Positions 26,953-35,098 of a stretch of 36,685 bases of DNA are shown here, one piece after another. The translations under genes were made by a program, and so were the position numbers. The stretch covers positions 1 to 36,685 of the forward strand of contig NZ_CALWXV010000025.1 in NCBI RefSeq assembly GCF_944385615.1. The letters run 5' to 3'. Every line of letters begins with the position of its first letter. The first letter of the stretch is position 1. The notes under the pieces are model-generated. The model ran no database searches and was not told where the DNA came from. It saw nothing but the letters and a program-made list of their open reading frames with translations. The stretch is from an uncultured Flavonifractor sp. Lineage in GTDB: Bacteria; Bacillota; Clostridia; Oscillospirales; Oscillospiraceae.

Positions 26953-27003
26953 TTGACTTTTTCAAAAGACGCGTGTATGATTACGGCTGTAACCATTTGT
27001 AAC
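26953..27003 (+). promoter_or_regulatory. Promoter of the M23 peptidase gene with TGTAAC direct repeat
   Basis: TTGACT (26953-26958), 17 bases, TATGAT (26976-26981). At the predicted start site lies TGTAAC (26988-26993), four bases, TGTAAC (26998-27003). This resembles the WalR box TGTWAH-N5-TGTWAH, but the spacer is one base short. Confidence 0.65.
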
Positions 27004-27086
27004 TCTTTCGTTTCTACCTGTTACCATTCAGATACAGACCGGCTACAGGCGGACGTTTATTCCAAAAACAGGAGGGAATTTCCCCC

Positions 27087-28577
27087 ATGGATGAAATTCT
27101 TCATCTTCCACAGCAGGAGGAGGGCGGCGAACGGCTGACCGCCCGGCTCCGTGCCAGAGCGGAGACCGCCGGTGCGGCTCTGCGGACCGGCGCGGAGCGG
27201 TTCCGCCGCTGGACCGACACCGCTACCGCGGGCGGCCGCCGGATCATCAGCCCCCTGCACTTCCTGGCCGCCGCCGCCGTGCTGGGCGTGGCCGCAGTGG
27301 TCACCACCGTGTACACCCCCGCCTATGTGGTGGAGCTCAACGGTGTGGCCCTGGGCACCGTGACCTCGCCCCAGGTCTTTGAGGAGGCCCTTGACCGGGT
27401 GGAGGCCCGGGCCACCAGCATCCTGGGCTATGACTACACCCTGGACGGAGACATCAGTTATTCCCTGGCCCTCATTGAGCCGGAGAACCTCACTCCCACC
27501 GCCAGCTTTGAGACCTATCTCTTTGACCAGATCGGCGATGTGATGAAAAACTATGTGCTCACCGTCAACGGCCAGTTTATCGGTGCTTCCCAGGACCGGG
27601 ACACCCTCACCGCTGTGCTGGATCAGATCAAGGCGGCCTATATCAATGAGAACACCATCTCCGCCGAGTTCACTTCCGGGGTGTACATCACCCATGAGTA
27701 CACCGCCGCCAATGTGAACCAGGACGCCGACGTGATGCTGGCCACCCTCACCTCCAACACCAACGGCAAGACCACCTACGAGGTCAAGCAGGGCGACACC
27801 TTTGTGGGCATCGCCGCCGCCAACGATATGACCCTGTCCGAGCTGGAGGCTCTCAACCCCGATGTGGACAGCAGCGTCATCTATATCGGCCAGATCCTCA
27901 ACGTGAAAGAGGAGATCCCCTTCCTGTCGGTCAAGACCGTGGACCACGTGACCTACACCGAGTCCATTGCCTGCCCGGTGGTGGAGGTGGAGGACGATAC
28001 CATGTACCAGGGTGAGTCCAAGGTGCTGGACGCCGGTACTCCCGGCGAGCAGGTGGTCACCGCCGATGTGGCCTACCTCAACGGCGTGGAGCAGGAGCGG
28101 GAAGTGCTCTCCACCGAGGTCACCCGGGAGGCCACCAATAAGGTCATCGCCGTGGGTACCAAGGTACGGCCCTCCTGGCTGCCCACCGGCAGCTATATCT
28201 GGCCGGTGTACGGCAACATCACCTCCTCCTTCGGCTACCGCTCCATCTTCGGCTCCTACAGCTATCACAGCGGCCTGGACATCGCCACCGCTTACGGCAC
28301 CACCATCAAGGCTTCTGACGGCGGTACCGTGGTTTGGTCCGGCACCGGCACCGGCAGCTATTGGAGCTACGGCAACTATGTGGTCATCGACCACGGCAAC
28401 GGCGTGCAGACCTACTACGCCCACTGCTCCAGCCTGCTGGTCTCCACCGGCGACAAGGTCTACCAGGGTCAGCCCATCGCCCGTGTGGGTTCCACCGGAC
28501 GGTCCACCGGCAACCACTGCCACTTTGAGGTGAAGATCAACGGCACCTCGGTCAACCCCCTGGCCTACCTCAACTGA
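27087..28577 (+). CDS. Membrane-anchored LysM-G5-M23 peptidoglycan endopeptidase
   Basis: This 496-residue protein has a basic cytoplasmic head (1-52), one membrane segment (about 53-75), an extracytoplasmic linker, a LysM domain (230-273, VKQGDTFVGIAAANDMTLSE), a G5 domain (about 278-358) and a C-terminal M23/LytM domain (372-494). The zinc site is complete: His394 and Asp398 in HSGLDIA, His477 and His479 in HCHFE, plus His446. It should cleave peptide cross-links in the wall while anchored to the membrane. GGAGGGAATT lies before the ATG, and the gene has its own promoter and terminator. Confidence 0.93.
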   Translation: MDEILHLPQQEEGGERLTARLRARAETAGAALRTGAERFRRWTDTATAGGRRIISPLHFLAAAAVLGVAAVVTTVYTPAYVVELNGVALGTVTSPQVFEEALDRVEARATSILGYDYTLDGDISYSLALIEPENLTPTASFETYLFDQIGDVMKNYVLTVNGQFIGASQDRDTLTAVLDQIKAAYINENTISAEFTSGVYITHEYTAANVNQDADVMLATLTSNTNGKTTYEVKQGDTFVGIAAANDMTLSELEALNPDVDSSVIYIGQILNVKEEIPFLSVKTVDHVTYTESIACPVVEVEDDTMYQGESKVLDAGTPGEQVVTADVAYLNGVEQEREVLSTEVTREATNKVIAVGTKVRPSWLPTGSYIWPVYGNITSSFGYRSIFGSYSYHSGLDIATAYGTTIKASDGGTVVWSGTGTGSYWSYGNYVVIDHGNGVQTYYAHCSSLLVSTGDKVYQGQPIARVGSTGRSTGNHCHFEVKINGTSVNPLAYLN

Positions 28578-28591
28578 AGAAACGGATCAAA

Positions 28592-28628
28592 ATATCCGGC
28601 ACACCAACCGTGTGCCGGATATTTTTTT
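28592..28628 (+). terminator. Rho-independent terminator of the M23 peptidase gene
   Basis: ATATCCGGCACAC (28592-28604) pairs perfectly with 28610-28622 around CAACC, followed by seven Ts. Confidence 0.95.
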
Positions 28629-28656
28629 GCGCTCTCCCGCCTGCGGTCCCAGGCCG

Positions 28657-28685
28657 TTGCTTTTGGGGAGAGCGGGATTTATAAT
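28657..28685 (+). promoter_or_regulatory. Promoter of the moeA pair
   Basis: TTGCTT (28657-28662), 17 bases, TATAAT (28680-28685). The leader of about 55 bases is too short for a molybdenum-cofactor riboswitch. Confidence 0.7.
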
Positions 28686-28747
28686 AATACCGATCAAAAC
28701 CGCCCTGATTGCAGGGAATTTCAGATGGGAACAGGAGGGAAGAGGCT

Positions 28748-29968
28748 ATGCTGACCGTCATGACCCCCGCCCAGCTGCTGGAGCTGCTGGAGCGGCGGTT
28801 TTCTCCCCTGGACCGGCCGCCGGAGGAGGTGGAGCTGGACAGGGCCCTGGGTCGGGTGCTGGCCCGGGACCTTACGGCCTCGGAGTTTGTGCCCAACTTT
28901 GCCCGCTCCACCGTGGACGGCTACGCCCTCCGGGGAGCGGATACCTTTGGATGCAGCGAGGCGCTGCCCGCCCTGCTCACCTGCGTGGGGGCGGTGGAGA
29001 TGGGAAAGGCCCCCGGCTTTGCCATCGGCCCCGGCCAGTGCGCCGCCATCCCCACCGGGGGCGCCCTGCCGGAAGGGGCGGACAGCGTACAGATGGTGGA
29101 GTACAGCGAGAATTACGGCGGCGGGGAGATCGGCATTGTCAAAAGCGTGGCCCCGGGGGCCAACCTGATCTTTCGGGGGGACGATGTAAAGCCGGGGGAC
29201 CGGGTGCTGCGCCGGGGCCGTCGGCTGGAACCCCAGGATATCGGGGCACTGGCGGCCCTGGGGGTGACCCAGGTACCGGTGGTCCCCCGGCTGAAGGTGG
29301 GCCTATTGTCCACTGGGGACGAACTGGTGCTCCCAAACCAGATCCCCGGCCCCGGACAGGTCCGGGACGTAAACGGTCCTCTGGTGGCCGCTCTGCTGGC
29401 TCAGGCGGGGGCGGAGACCATCCATTACGGCATTGTCCCAGACCGGGAGGAGCTGCTGCATAAGACAATGAAGAAGGCCCTGGGGGAGTGCGACGTGGCG
29501 GTGCTGTCCGGGGGCAGCTCGGTGGGGGAAAAGGACGCGGCCTGCCGGGTGATGGAGCAGCTGGGGGAGGTGCTGTGCCACGGGGTGGCCATGAAACCGG
29601 GCAAGCCCACCCTGGTGGGTCAGTCAGAAGGCAAGCCCATTTTGGGCCTGCCGGGCCATCCGGTGGCCGCCCTGTTTACCGCAAAGTTGTTTTTGCTCCC
29701 CCTGCTGGCCCAACTGGAGGGGAGAAACTTGGAGCGACGGACGGTGTCCGCCCGGCTGAGCCAGACCGTCCCCGCCAACCACAGCCGGGCCCAGTACACC
29801 GGCGTAATGCTGGAGGACAAGCCCGACGGGCTGTGGGCCGTCCCCATCTGGGGCAAGTCGGGGCTTATCACCACCCTGGCGGGGGCCAGCGGGTTTTTCT
29901 GCGTCCCCCGGAACCGGGAGGGCATCCCGGCGGGGGAGTGGGTGGAGGTGTCCCTTTTTGACCGGTAG
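28748..29968 (+). CDS. moeA: Molybdopterin molybdenumtransferase MoeA
   Basis: This 406-residue enzyme inserts molybdate (or tungstate) into adenylated molybdopterin. MoeA landmarks are STVDGYALRGADTF (family MDGYA loop), PTGGALPEGADSVQMVE, the MPT-binding LSGGSSVGEKDA and GLPGHPVAALF. The start ATG 28748 follows AGGAGGGAAG; a longer frame begins at 28709. A second MoeA gene follows after 46 bases, so the two form an operon. Only this copy has the standard length. Confidence 0.93.
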   Translation: MLTVMTPAQLLELLERRFSPLDRPPEEVELDRALGRVLARDLTASEFVPNFARSTVDGYALRGADTFGCSEALPALLTCVGAVEMGKAPGFAIGPGQCAAIPTGGALPEGADSVQMVEYSENYGGGEIGIVKSVAPGANLIFRGDDVKPGDRVLRRGRRLEPQDIGALAALGVTQVPVVPRLKVGLLSTGDELVLPNQIPGPGQVRDVNGPLVAALLAQAGAETIHYGIVPDREELLHKTMKKALGECDVAVLSGGSSVGEKDAACRVMEQLGEVLCHGVAMKPGKPTLVGQSEGKPILGLPGHPVAALFTAKLFLLPLLAQLEGRNLERRTVSARLSQTVPANHSRAQYTGVMLEDKPDGLWAVPIWGKSGLITTLAGASGFFCVPRNREGIPAGEWVEVSLFDR

Positions 29969-30014
29969 GGCGGAGCGCGCTTGACACGCCCTAAAATCTC
30001 AGGAGGTGTATCCC

Positions 30015-31922
30015 ATGTCCTTTACCTATCTGACCAATCTGCCTTTGGAGCAGGCTCAGCGGGACTATCCCCTCTGGCTGGCGGAGGGGGGCTTTGCCCC
30101 CAAGACGGAACGCCTGCCTACGGCCCGGGCGGCGGGCCGGGTGACCGTCCAGGCGGTCTACGCCAGCCTGTGCGCCCCCCATTATCCCGCCTGCGCCATG
30201 GACGGCATCGCGGTACAGGCGGCGGACACCTTCGGGGCCACCGAGACCACTCCGGTCACCCTGGCCCCCGGCCGGTTTACCGTGGTGGACACCGGCGACC
30301 CGCTGCCCCATGAGACCGACTGTGTGGTGATGATCGAGGATGTGCTGTGGGAGGGGGAGAGCGCCGTCCTCCATGAGGCCGCCGCCCCCTGGCAGCACGT
30401 GCGGCAGATCGGGGAGGACGTATGCGCCGGGGAGATGCTCCTGCCCGCCCGCACCCCCATCACCCCCGCCGCCATCGGGGCCATGCTGGCCGGCGGCGTG
30501 CTGGAGGTGGAGGTCTTTACCCGTCCGGTGGTGGGCATCCTCCCTACCGGGGATGAGGTGGTGCCCCCCACAGACCACCCCCAGCCGGGAGACGTGCTGG
30601 AATTCAACTCCGCTATCTTTTCCGCCATGCTGGAGGAATGGGGCGGACAGGCCAGAGTTTACCCCATTGTGAAGGACGACAGACACGCCCTTACCGCCGC
30701 CCTCACCCGAGCGGTCAAGGAGTGTGACCTGGTGGTGGTCAACGCCGGGTCGTCAGCGGGCCGGGAGGACTATTCCGCCGCCGTCATGGAGCAGGTGGGG
30801 GAGGTGCTGTGTCACGGGCTGGCCATCCGCCCCGGCAAGCCTGCCATTCTGGGCCGGTGCGGTCCGGTGCCGGTGCTGGGGGTGCCCGGCTATCCGGTCA
30901 GCGGTATCCTGGTGCTGGAGCACCTGCTCCGCCCTCTGGTGGAGGGCTGGACCGGCAGAAAAGCCCCCAGGCGGGAAGAGGCCCAGGCGGTGCTGTCCCG
31001 GCGGGTGGTGTCGGGTCTGAAATACCGGGAGTTTGTCCGGGTGCGGCTGGGCAAGGTGGGGGAAAAGCTGGTGGCCTCCCCCCTGGCCCGGGGAGCCGGG
31101 ATGGTGACCTCCTTTTTGAAGGCCGACGGCATCCTGGACATTCCCCAGGGCAAGGAAGGCGTGGAGGCGGGGGAGAAGGTCACCGTCTCCCTGCTGCGGC
31201 CCCGGCAGGATCTGGACCACACCCTGGTGATGATGGGCAGCCACGACCCCCTGCTGGACGAGGTGGCCGATCTGCTCCACCAGCAATATCCCCAGCTGTA
31301 TATGAGCTCCACCCATGTGGGCTCCATGGGGGGCATCATGGCCCTGCGCCGGGGAGAGGCCCACGGGGCGGGGTGCCACCTGCTGGACGAGACCGACGGC
31401 AGCTATAACACCGCTTATCTGGAAAAATACTTTCCCAACGGCGGGGTATATCAGGTGGAGTGCGTGGGCCGTACCCAGGGCCTGATGGCGGCCCCCGGCA
31501 ACCCTCTGGGGCTGAACGGTTTTGGGGACATTGCCCGGCCCGGCCTGCGGTATGTCAACCGGCAGAAGGGCTCGGGTACCCGCATCCTGGCCGACTACCT
31601 GTGCCGGAAGGAGGGGGTGGACCCGTCGGCGGTGTACGGCTACGAGCGGGAGGAGCTGACCCACACCTCGGTGGCCGCCCAGATCGCTGCCGGTACCGCC
31701 GACGCCGGTATGGGCATCCTGTCCGCCGCCCGGCTGTACGGGCTGGACTTTCTGCCGGTGTGCGTGGAGCAGTATGACCTGCTCATCCCCGACTATGCCT
31801 GGGACACCCCGCCGGTACAGGCTTTGCTGGCGGTGCTGGCCAGTCCGGCCTTCCGGACCCGGCTGGAACAGATGGGGGGCTATACCCTGGACCGGCCGGG
31901 ACGGGTACGGCGGCATTTTTAA
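30015..31922 (+). CDS. MoeA fused to a periplasmic-binding-protein-like domain
   Basis: This 635-residue protein has a MoeA part (about 1-390) with CAMDGIAVQAADTF, PTGDEVVPP, NAGSSAGREDY and GVPGYPVSGIL. A C-terminal PBP-like domain (about 395-635) follows, with MMGSHDPLLDEVADLL, STHVGSMGGIMAL, RQKGSGTRILADYL and AGTADAGMGI. That domain resembles molybdate/tungstate-type binding proteins but has no signal peptide, so it should act in the cytoplasm. It may sense or select the oxyanion. ATG 30015 follows AGGAGG by eight bases. The end of the gene adjoins repeat copy A. Confidence 0.9.
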   Translation: MSFTYLTNLPLEQAQRDYPLWLAEGGFAPKTERLPTARAAGRVTVQAVYASLCAPHYPACAMDGIAVQAADTFGATETTPVTLAPGRFTVVDTGDPLPHETDCVVMIEDVLWEGESAVLHEAAAPWQHVRQIGEDVCAGEMLLPARTPITPAAIGAMLAGGVLEVEVFTRPVVGILPTGDEVVPPTDHPQPGDVLEFNSAIFSAMLEEWGGQARVYPIVKDDRHALTAALTRAVKECDLVVVNAGSSAGREDYSAAVMEQVGEVLCHGLAIRPGKPAILGRCGPVPVLGVPGYPVSGILVLEHLLRPLVEGWTGRKAPRREEAQAVLSRRVVSGLKYREFVRVRLGKVGEKLVASPLARGAGMVTSFLKADGILDIPQGKEGVEAGEKVTVSLLRPRQDLDHTLVMMGSHDPLLDEVADLLHQQYPQLYMSSTHVGSMGGIMALRRGEAHGAGCHLLDETDGSYNTAYLEKYFPNGGVYQVECVGRTQGLMAAPGNPLGLNGFGDIARPGLRYVNRQKGSGTRILADYLCRKEGVDPSAVYGYEREELTHTSVAAQIAAGTADAGMGILSAARLYGLDFLPVCVEQYDLLIPDYAWDTPPVQALLAVLASPAFRTRLEQMGGYTLDRPGRVRRHF

Positions 31923-31940
31923 GCGGGAGAAGGGCGGCGT

Positions 31941-32181
31941 GCCCAAAAGACCAACAGCCTTTTTGCATAATAATCCCCCGGCGGAACTTCCGCCGGGGGT
32001 AACTTGTGTCAAAAGAAATGCCCTTGTTAGGGGAGCCTCGCAGAGTTCCACCGCCCGCAGGCGGTGGAATGAAATCAAAATCCGTCCTTTCCGGGGACAT
32101 GCGCCTCGGAAAGGACACTTCTCATGACGAATGGGGTGACAATTTCACAAGAAATCGAACCCCATTTGTCATGCAATCTCT
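31941..32181 (+). repeat. Structured RNA-like repeat, copy A
   Basis: After the MoeA fusion: TTTTTGCATAATAA (31960-31973), hairpin CCCCCGGCGG/CCGCCGGGGG (31975-31999), GTCAAAAGA (32008-32016), small hairpin CCCT/AGGG (32021-32032), GCCTCGCAGAGTT (32035-32047), stem TTCCACCGCC/GGCGGTGGAA with loop CGCA (32046-32069), linker with AATCAAAATCC, stem GTCCTTTCC/GGAAAGGAC (32084-32116) with a 15-base cap GGGGACATGCGCCTC, CACTTCTCA, then a 15-bp stem (32123-32173) with inner ATTTC ACAA GAAAT. Copies B and C share the order and blocks. It fills the 296-base gap before aspS. Confidence 0.75.
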
Positions 32182-32220
32182 GCTCCAAAAAGACCATTGG
32201 TCTTTTTGGAGCATTTTTTT
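32182..32220. terminator. Terminator closing repeat copy A, next to the aspS stop
   Basis: GCTCCAAAAAGACC (32182-32195) pairs with 32199-32212 around ATT, and seven Ts follow on the plus strand (32214-32220), overlapping the aspS stop codon. On the minus strand the same stem lies directly after aspS. Confidence 0.8.
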
Positions 32221-34012
32221 ATTCCTCGTCCTCTTTCTTGGTGCAGACGATGTTCAGCTCATCCAGCTGGGCCTGGGTGACGAAGGAAGGGGCCCCCATC
32301 ATCAGGTCCTGGGCGTTCTTGTTCATGGGGAAGGGGATGATCTCCCGGATGGACTCCTCGCCAGCCAGCAGCATGACCATCCGGTCCACGCCGGGGGCGA
32401 TACCGGCGTGGGGGGGCGCGCCGTAGGTGAAGGCGTTGTACATGGCGGGGAACTTGGCCTTCACGTCGTCCTCGCCCAGCCGCACCAGCTGGAAGGCCTC
32501 GATCATGATCTCCGGGTCATGGTTCCGCACTGCGCCGGAGGACAGCTCCACGCCGTTGCACACCAGGTCGTACTGATAGGCGGTGATGCTCAGGGGGTCC
32601 ACCTGGCCCTCCGCCGCTTTCTTCAGGATCTCCAGGCCGCCGTTGGGCATGGAGAAGGGGTTGTGGCAGAACTCCAGCTGGCCGGATTCCTCCCCGATCT
32701 CGTACATGGGGAAGTCCACGATCCAGCAGAACTCATACCGCTCCTTGTCCATGTGGTTGGGGCAGAAGGCGCCCAGCTTGGAGCGCAGCACACCGGCGGT
32801 CTTTTGGGCGGCCAGCAGCTTGCCGGCAGTGAGGCCCACGAAACAGCCGGGCTCCAGACCCAGGGCGGCCACCACCTGGTCCTTGATGGGCTGGACGAAC
32901 TTGGCGATGCCGCCTACCACCTCGCCCTTCTCGTCCAGGCGGAACCAATAGGCCTTGTTGCCAGACTGGACCTCCACCTCATTGCAGATGCCGTCGATCT
33001 GCTTGCGGGTGCCCTCAAAGCCGGTGACCACCACAGCCTTGACGGTGTTGCCCTCAAAGGGCCCGAAGCCGCAGGAGCCCAGTACCTCGGTGGCGTCGGT
33101 GACGGTCAGGTCAATGCGCAGGTCGGGCTTGTCCGAGCCGTACTTGTCCATGGCCTCCAGATAGGAGATGCGGCGGAAGGGAGCCTCGGAGGCCACGTTA
33201 TAGGCGCCGTACTTGGCAAAAATGGGGGGCAGCACGTCCTCCAGCACGGCGAACACGTCCTCCTGACCGGCAAAGGCCATCTCCATGTCCAGCTGATAGA
33301 ACTCGCCGGGGGAGCGGTCGCCCCGGGCGTCCTCGTCCCGGAAGCAGGGGGCGATCTGGAAATACTTATCAAAGCCGGAGGCCATCAGCAGCTGCTTGAA
33401 CTGCTGGGGAGCCTGGGGCAGGGCGTAAAACTTGCCGGGATGTTTTCTGCTGGGTACCAGATAGTCCCGGGCGCCCTCGGGGGAGGAGGCGGTCAGGATG
33501 GGGGTGGTGATCTCCATAAAACCGTGGTCGATCATGGCGGCCCGGAGGGCGGCCACCACCTGGCAGCGGAGGATGATGTTGTTCTTGACCTCCGGGTTGC
33601 GGAGATCCAGGTAGCGGTAACGTAGCCGCTGGGTCTCGTCGGCCTCCCGGCTGCGGTTGACCTGGAAGGGCAGCTCATTGTGGCGGCAGCGGCCCAGCAC
33701 CTCGATTTTCTCGGGCACCACCTCAATCTCGCCGGTGGGCAGCTTGGGGTTTTTGGAATCCCGCTCCCGCACCACGCCGGTGACGGCAATGGTGGACTCC
33801 TTGTTCAGGGCCTTGATGGTCTTGACCATCTCCTCGGTCTCGGCCACCACCTGGGTGGTGCCGTAGAAGTCCCGGAGCACCACAAAGCCCAGGCTGGCCC
33901 CTACCTCACGGAAGTTTTCCAGAAAGCCGGCCAGGGTGACGGTCTGGCCCACATGCTCCATCCGCAGCTCCCCACAGGTGTGGGTGCGGTAGGCGGTTTT
34001 GACATTTGCCAT
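32219..34012 (-). CDS. aspS: Aspartyl-tRNA synthetase
   Basis: This 597-residue class II enzyme charges tRNA-Asp and has the bacterial layout. An OB-fold anticodon domain (about 1-105) is followed by the catalytic core with RLRYRYLDLR, SPEGARDYLVPSR, KFYALPQAPQQFKQLLM and FRDEDARGDRSPGEFYQLD, then the GAD insertion (about 290-410), and motif 3 PHAGIAPGVDRMVMLL near the end. Whether it also charges tRNA-Asn cannot be decided from these residues. It lies 37 bases after the S-layer-homology gene, downstream of hisS. Confidence 0.96.
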   Translation of the reverse strand: MANVKTAYRTHTCGELRMEHVGQTVTLAGFLENFREVGASLGFVVLRDFYGTTQVVAETEEMVKTIKALNKESTIAVTGVVRERDSKNPKLPTGEIEVVPEKIEVLGRCRHNELPFQVNRSREADETQRLRYRYLDLRNPEVKNNIILRCQVVAALRAAMIDHGFMEITTPILTASSPEGARDYLVPSRKHPGKFYALPQAPQQFKQLLMASGFDKYFQIAPCFRDEDARGDRSPGEFYQLDMEMAFAGQEDVFAVLEDVLPPIFAKYGAYNVASEAPFRRISYLEAMDKYGSDKPDLRIDLTVTDATEVLGSCGFGPFEGNTVKAVVVTGFEGTRKQIDGICNEVEVQSGNKAYWFRLDEKGEVVGGIAKFVQPIKDQVVAALGLEPGCFVGLTAGKLLAAQKTAGVLRSKLGAFCPNHMDKERYEFCWIVDFPMYEIGEESGQLEFCHNPFSMPNGGLEILKKAAEGQVDPLSITAYQYDLVCNGVELSSGAVRNHDPEIMIEAFQLVRLGEDDVKAKFPAMYNAFTYGAPPHAGIAPGVDRMVMLLAGEESIREIIPFPMNKNAQDLMMGAPSFVTQAQLDELNIVCTKKEDEE

Positions 34013-34049
34013 GTTGTATCAACTCCAAATTGAAATATAAATGCTGCGA

Positions 34050-35027
34050 TTATCCCTGGGTTTCAGGTTTGTCCAGGTCATACTTGTCTTCCAAATGGGC
34101 GGTATACAGGTCCATGTATTTGCAGTAGTACACCTGAACGTCAAAGTTCTTGTACAGATCGGTGCCCTCCTTGGCGGTCACGCCAAAGTGGGACAGGGCG
34201 GTATTTTTCACATAGTCCAGAAAGGTAACGCCATCCACCGTGTTGAACCAGTTGAACTCCATGCCCTGGGCGGCACAGTCGGTCTCCAGGCCGTCGATCA
34301 GCTCCTGCACATAGGGCAGCCAGGCCCCGGCGGTGGTGCCGTTGGTGAACAGCACGTCAGAGGGAGTCAGCCCGGCGGCGGTGAAGGGGGTGTAGTCGGC
34401 GGGGGTGAAGGACTGGCGCAGGGCGGGCCGGGCCACGCGGGCCACCATGGCGGCGGTCTCCGCCCGGGTCAGGGTCTTGTCGGCGGCAAAGGTGCCCCAG
34501 GTGTCCACGCCGGTGAGGATACCGGCGTTATAGAAGGCCAGCACGTCAGGGTCGGTGCTGTCGGGCAGGGTAGTGATGGTGTTGATGGGGGAGAGCATAT
34601 CCTGTGGTACCACAGCGGCCAGCAAGGTAACAAACTCCTGCCGGGTGGCCTGCTTGGTGGGGTTGGGCACATCGATGCCCAGATGCTCCAGGTAGTCCAC
34701 ATAGATGAAGTACCAGGGCATGGTCTCACCGGGCTTGGGGGTGGCCATGATGATAGGCTCCCCGGTGATGGCCTCGTTCATCCGGGCGGCGATGGCGGCC
34801 ACCTCGCCCACGGTGAGCAGTTGGTCGGGGGCAAACGCCTGGCCGGTACCCTGCATCAGACCCACCTCGGCACAGATGCGGGCGGGGTCGGCGTACCAGG
34901 AGCCGGCTTCCACGTCAATGAAGCCGGGGTACTCGTTGACCTTGGGGAAGGCCTCTTCGGGAGAGATGGCGGCGGCAGAGCCGGCCAACAGCGCGGCGGA
35001 TAGGACCAGTGCGGCAAGCTTTTTCAT
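34050..35027 (-). CDS. Secreted S-layer-homology (SLH) domain protein
   Basis: The 325-residue protein starts with a signal peptide (MKKLAALVLSAALLAGSAAA). Three SLH-like units follow (about 36-85, 98-145 and 155-200): FIDVEAGSWYADPARICAEV, the middle WYFIYVDYLEHLGI with KQATRQEFVTLLA, and the third LTRAETAAMVARVA. SLH domains hold proteins on the cell wall. The rest (about 205-325) resembles the N-terminal chaperone part of SurA/PrsA-type foldases (TVDGVTFLDYVKNTAL), but no parvulin domain follows. ATG 35027 follows AGGAGG; it sits between hisS and aspS, an unusual place. Confidence 0.82.
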   Translation of the reverse strand: MKKLAALVLSAALLAGSAAAISPEEAFPKVNEYPGFIDVEAGSWYADPARICAEVGLMQGTGQAFAPDQLLTVGEVAAIAARMNEAITGEPIIMATPKPGETMPWYFIYVDYLEHLGIDVPNPTKQATRQEFVTLLAAVVPQDMLSPINTITTLPDSTDPDVLAFYNAGILTGVDTWGTFAADKTLTRAETAAMVARVARPALRQSFTPADYTPFTAAGLTPSDVLFTNGTTAGAWLPYVQELIDGLETDCAAQGMEFNWFNTVDGVTFLDYVKNTALSHFGVTAKEGTDLYKNFDVQVYYCKYMDLYTAHLEDKYDLDKPETQG

Positions 35028-35098
35028 AAAAGGGTTCCTCCTTGTCAAATCTCGTTGGGTTGCCTTTTATAGACGGCTTGAAAGGGGGAAAGTTCCAT

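Noticed and set aside
31941-32221. Repeat as an IscB/TnpB-associated omega RNA
   Set aside because: No nuclease or transposase gene accompanies any copy and I cannot recall a matching consensus; left open as one mobile-element possibility only.
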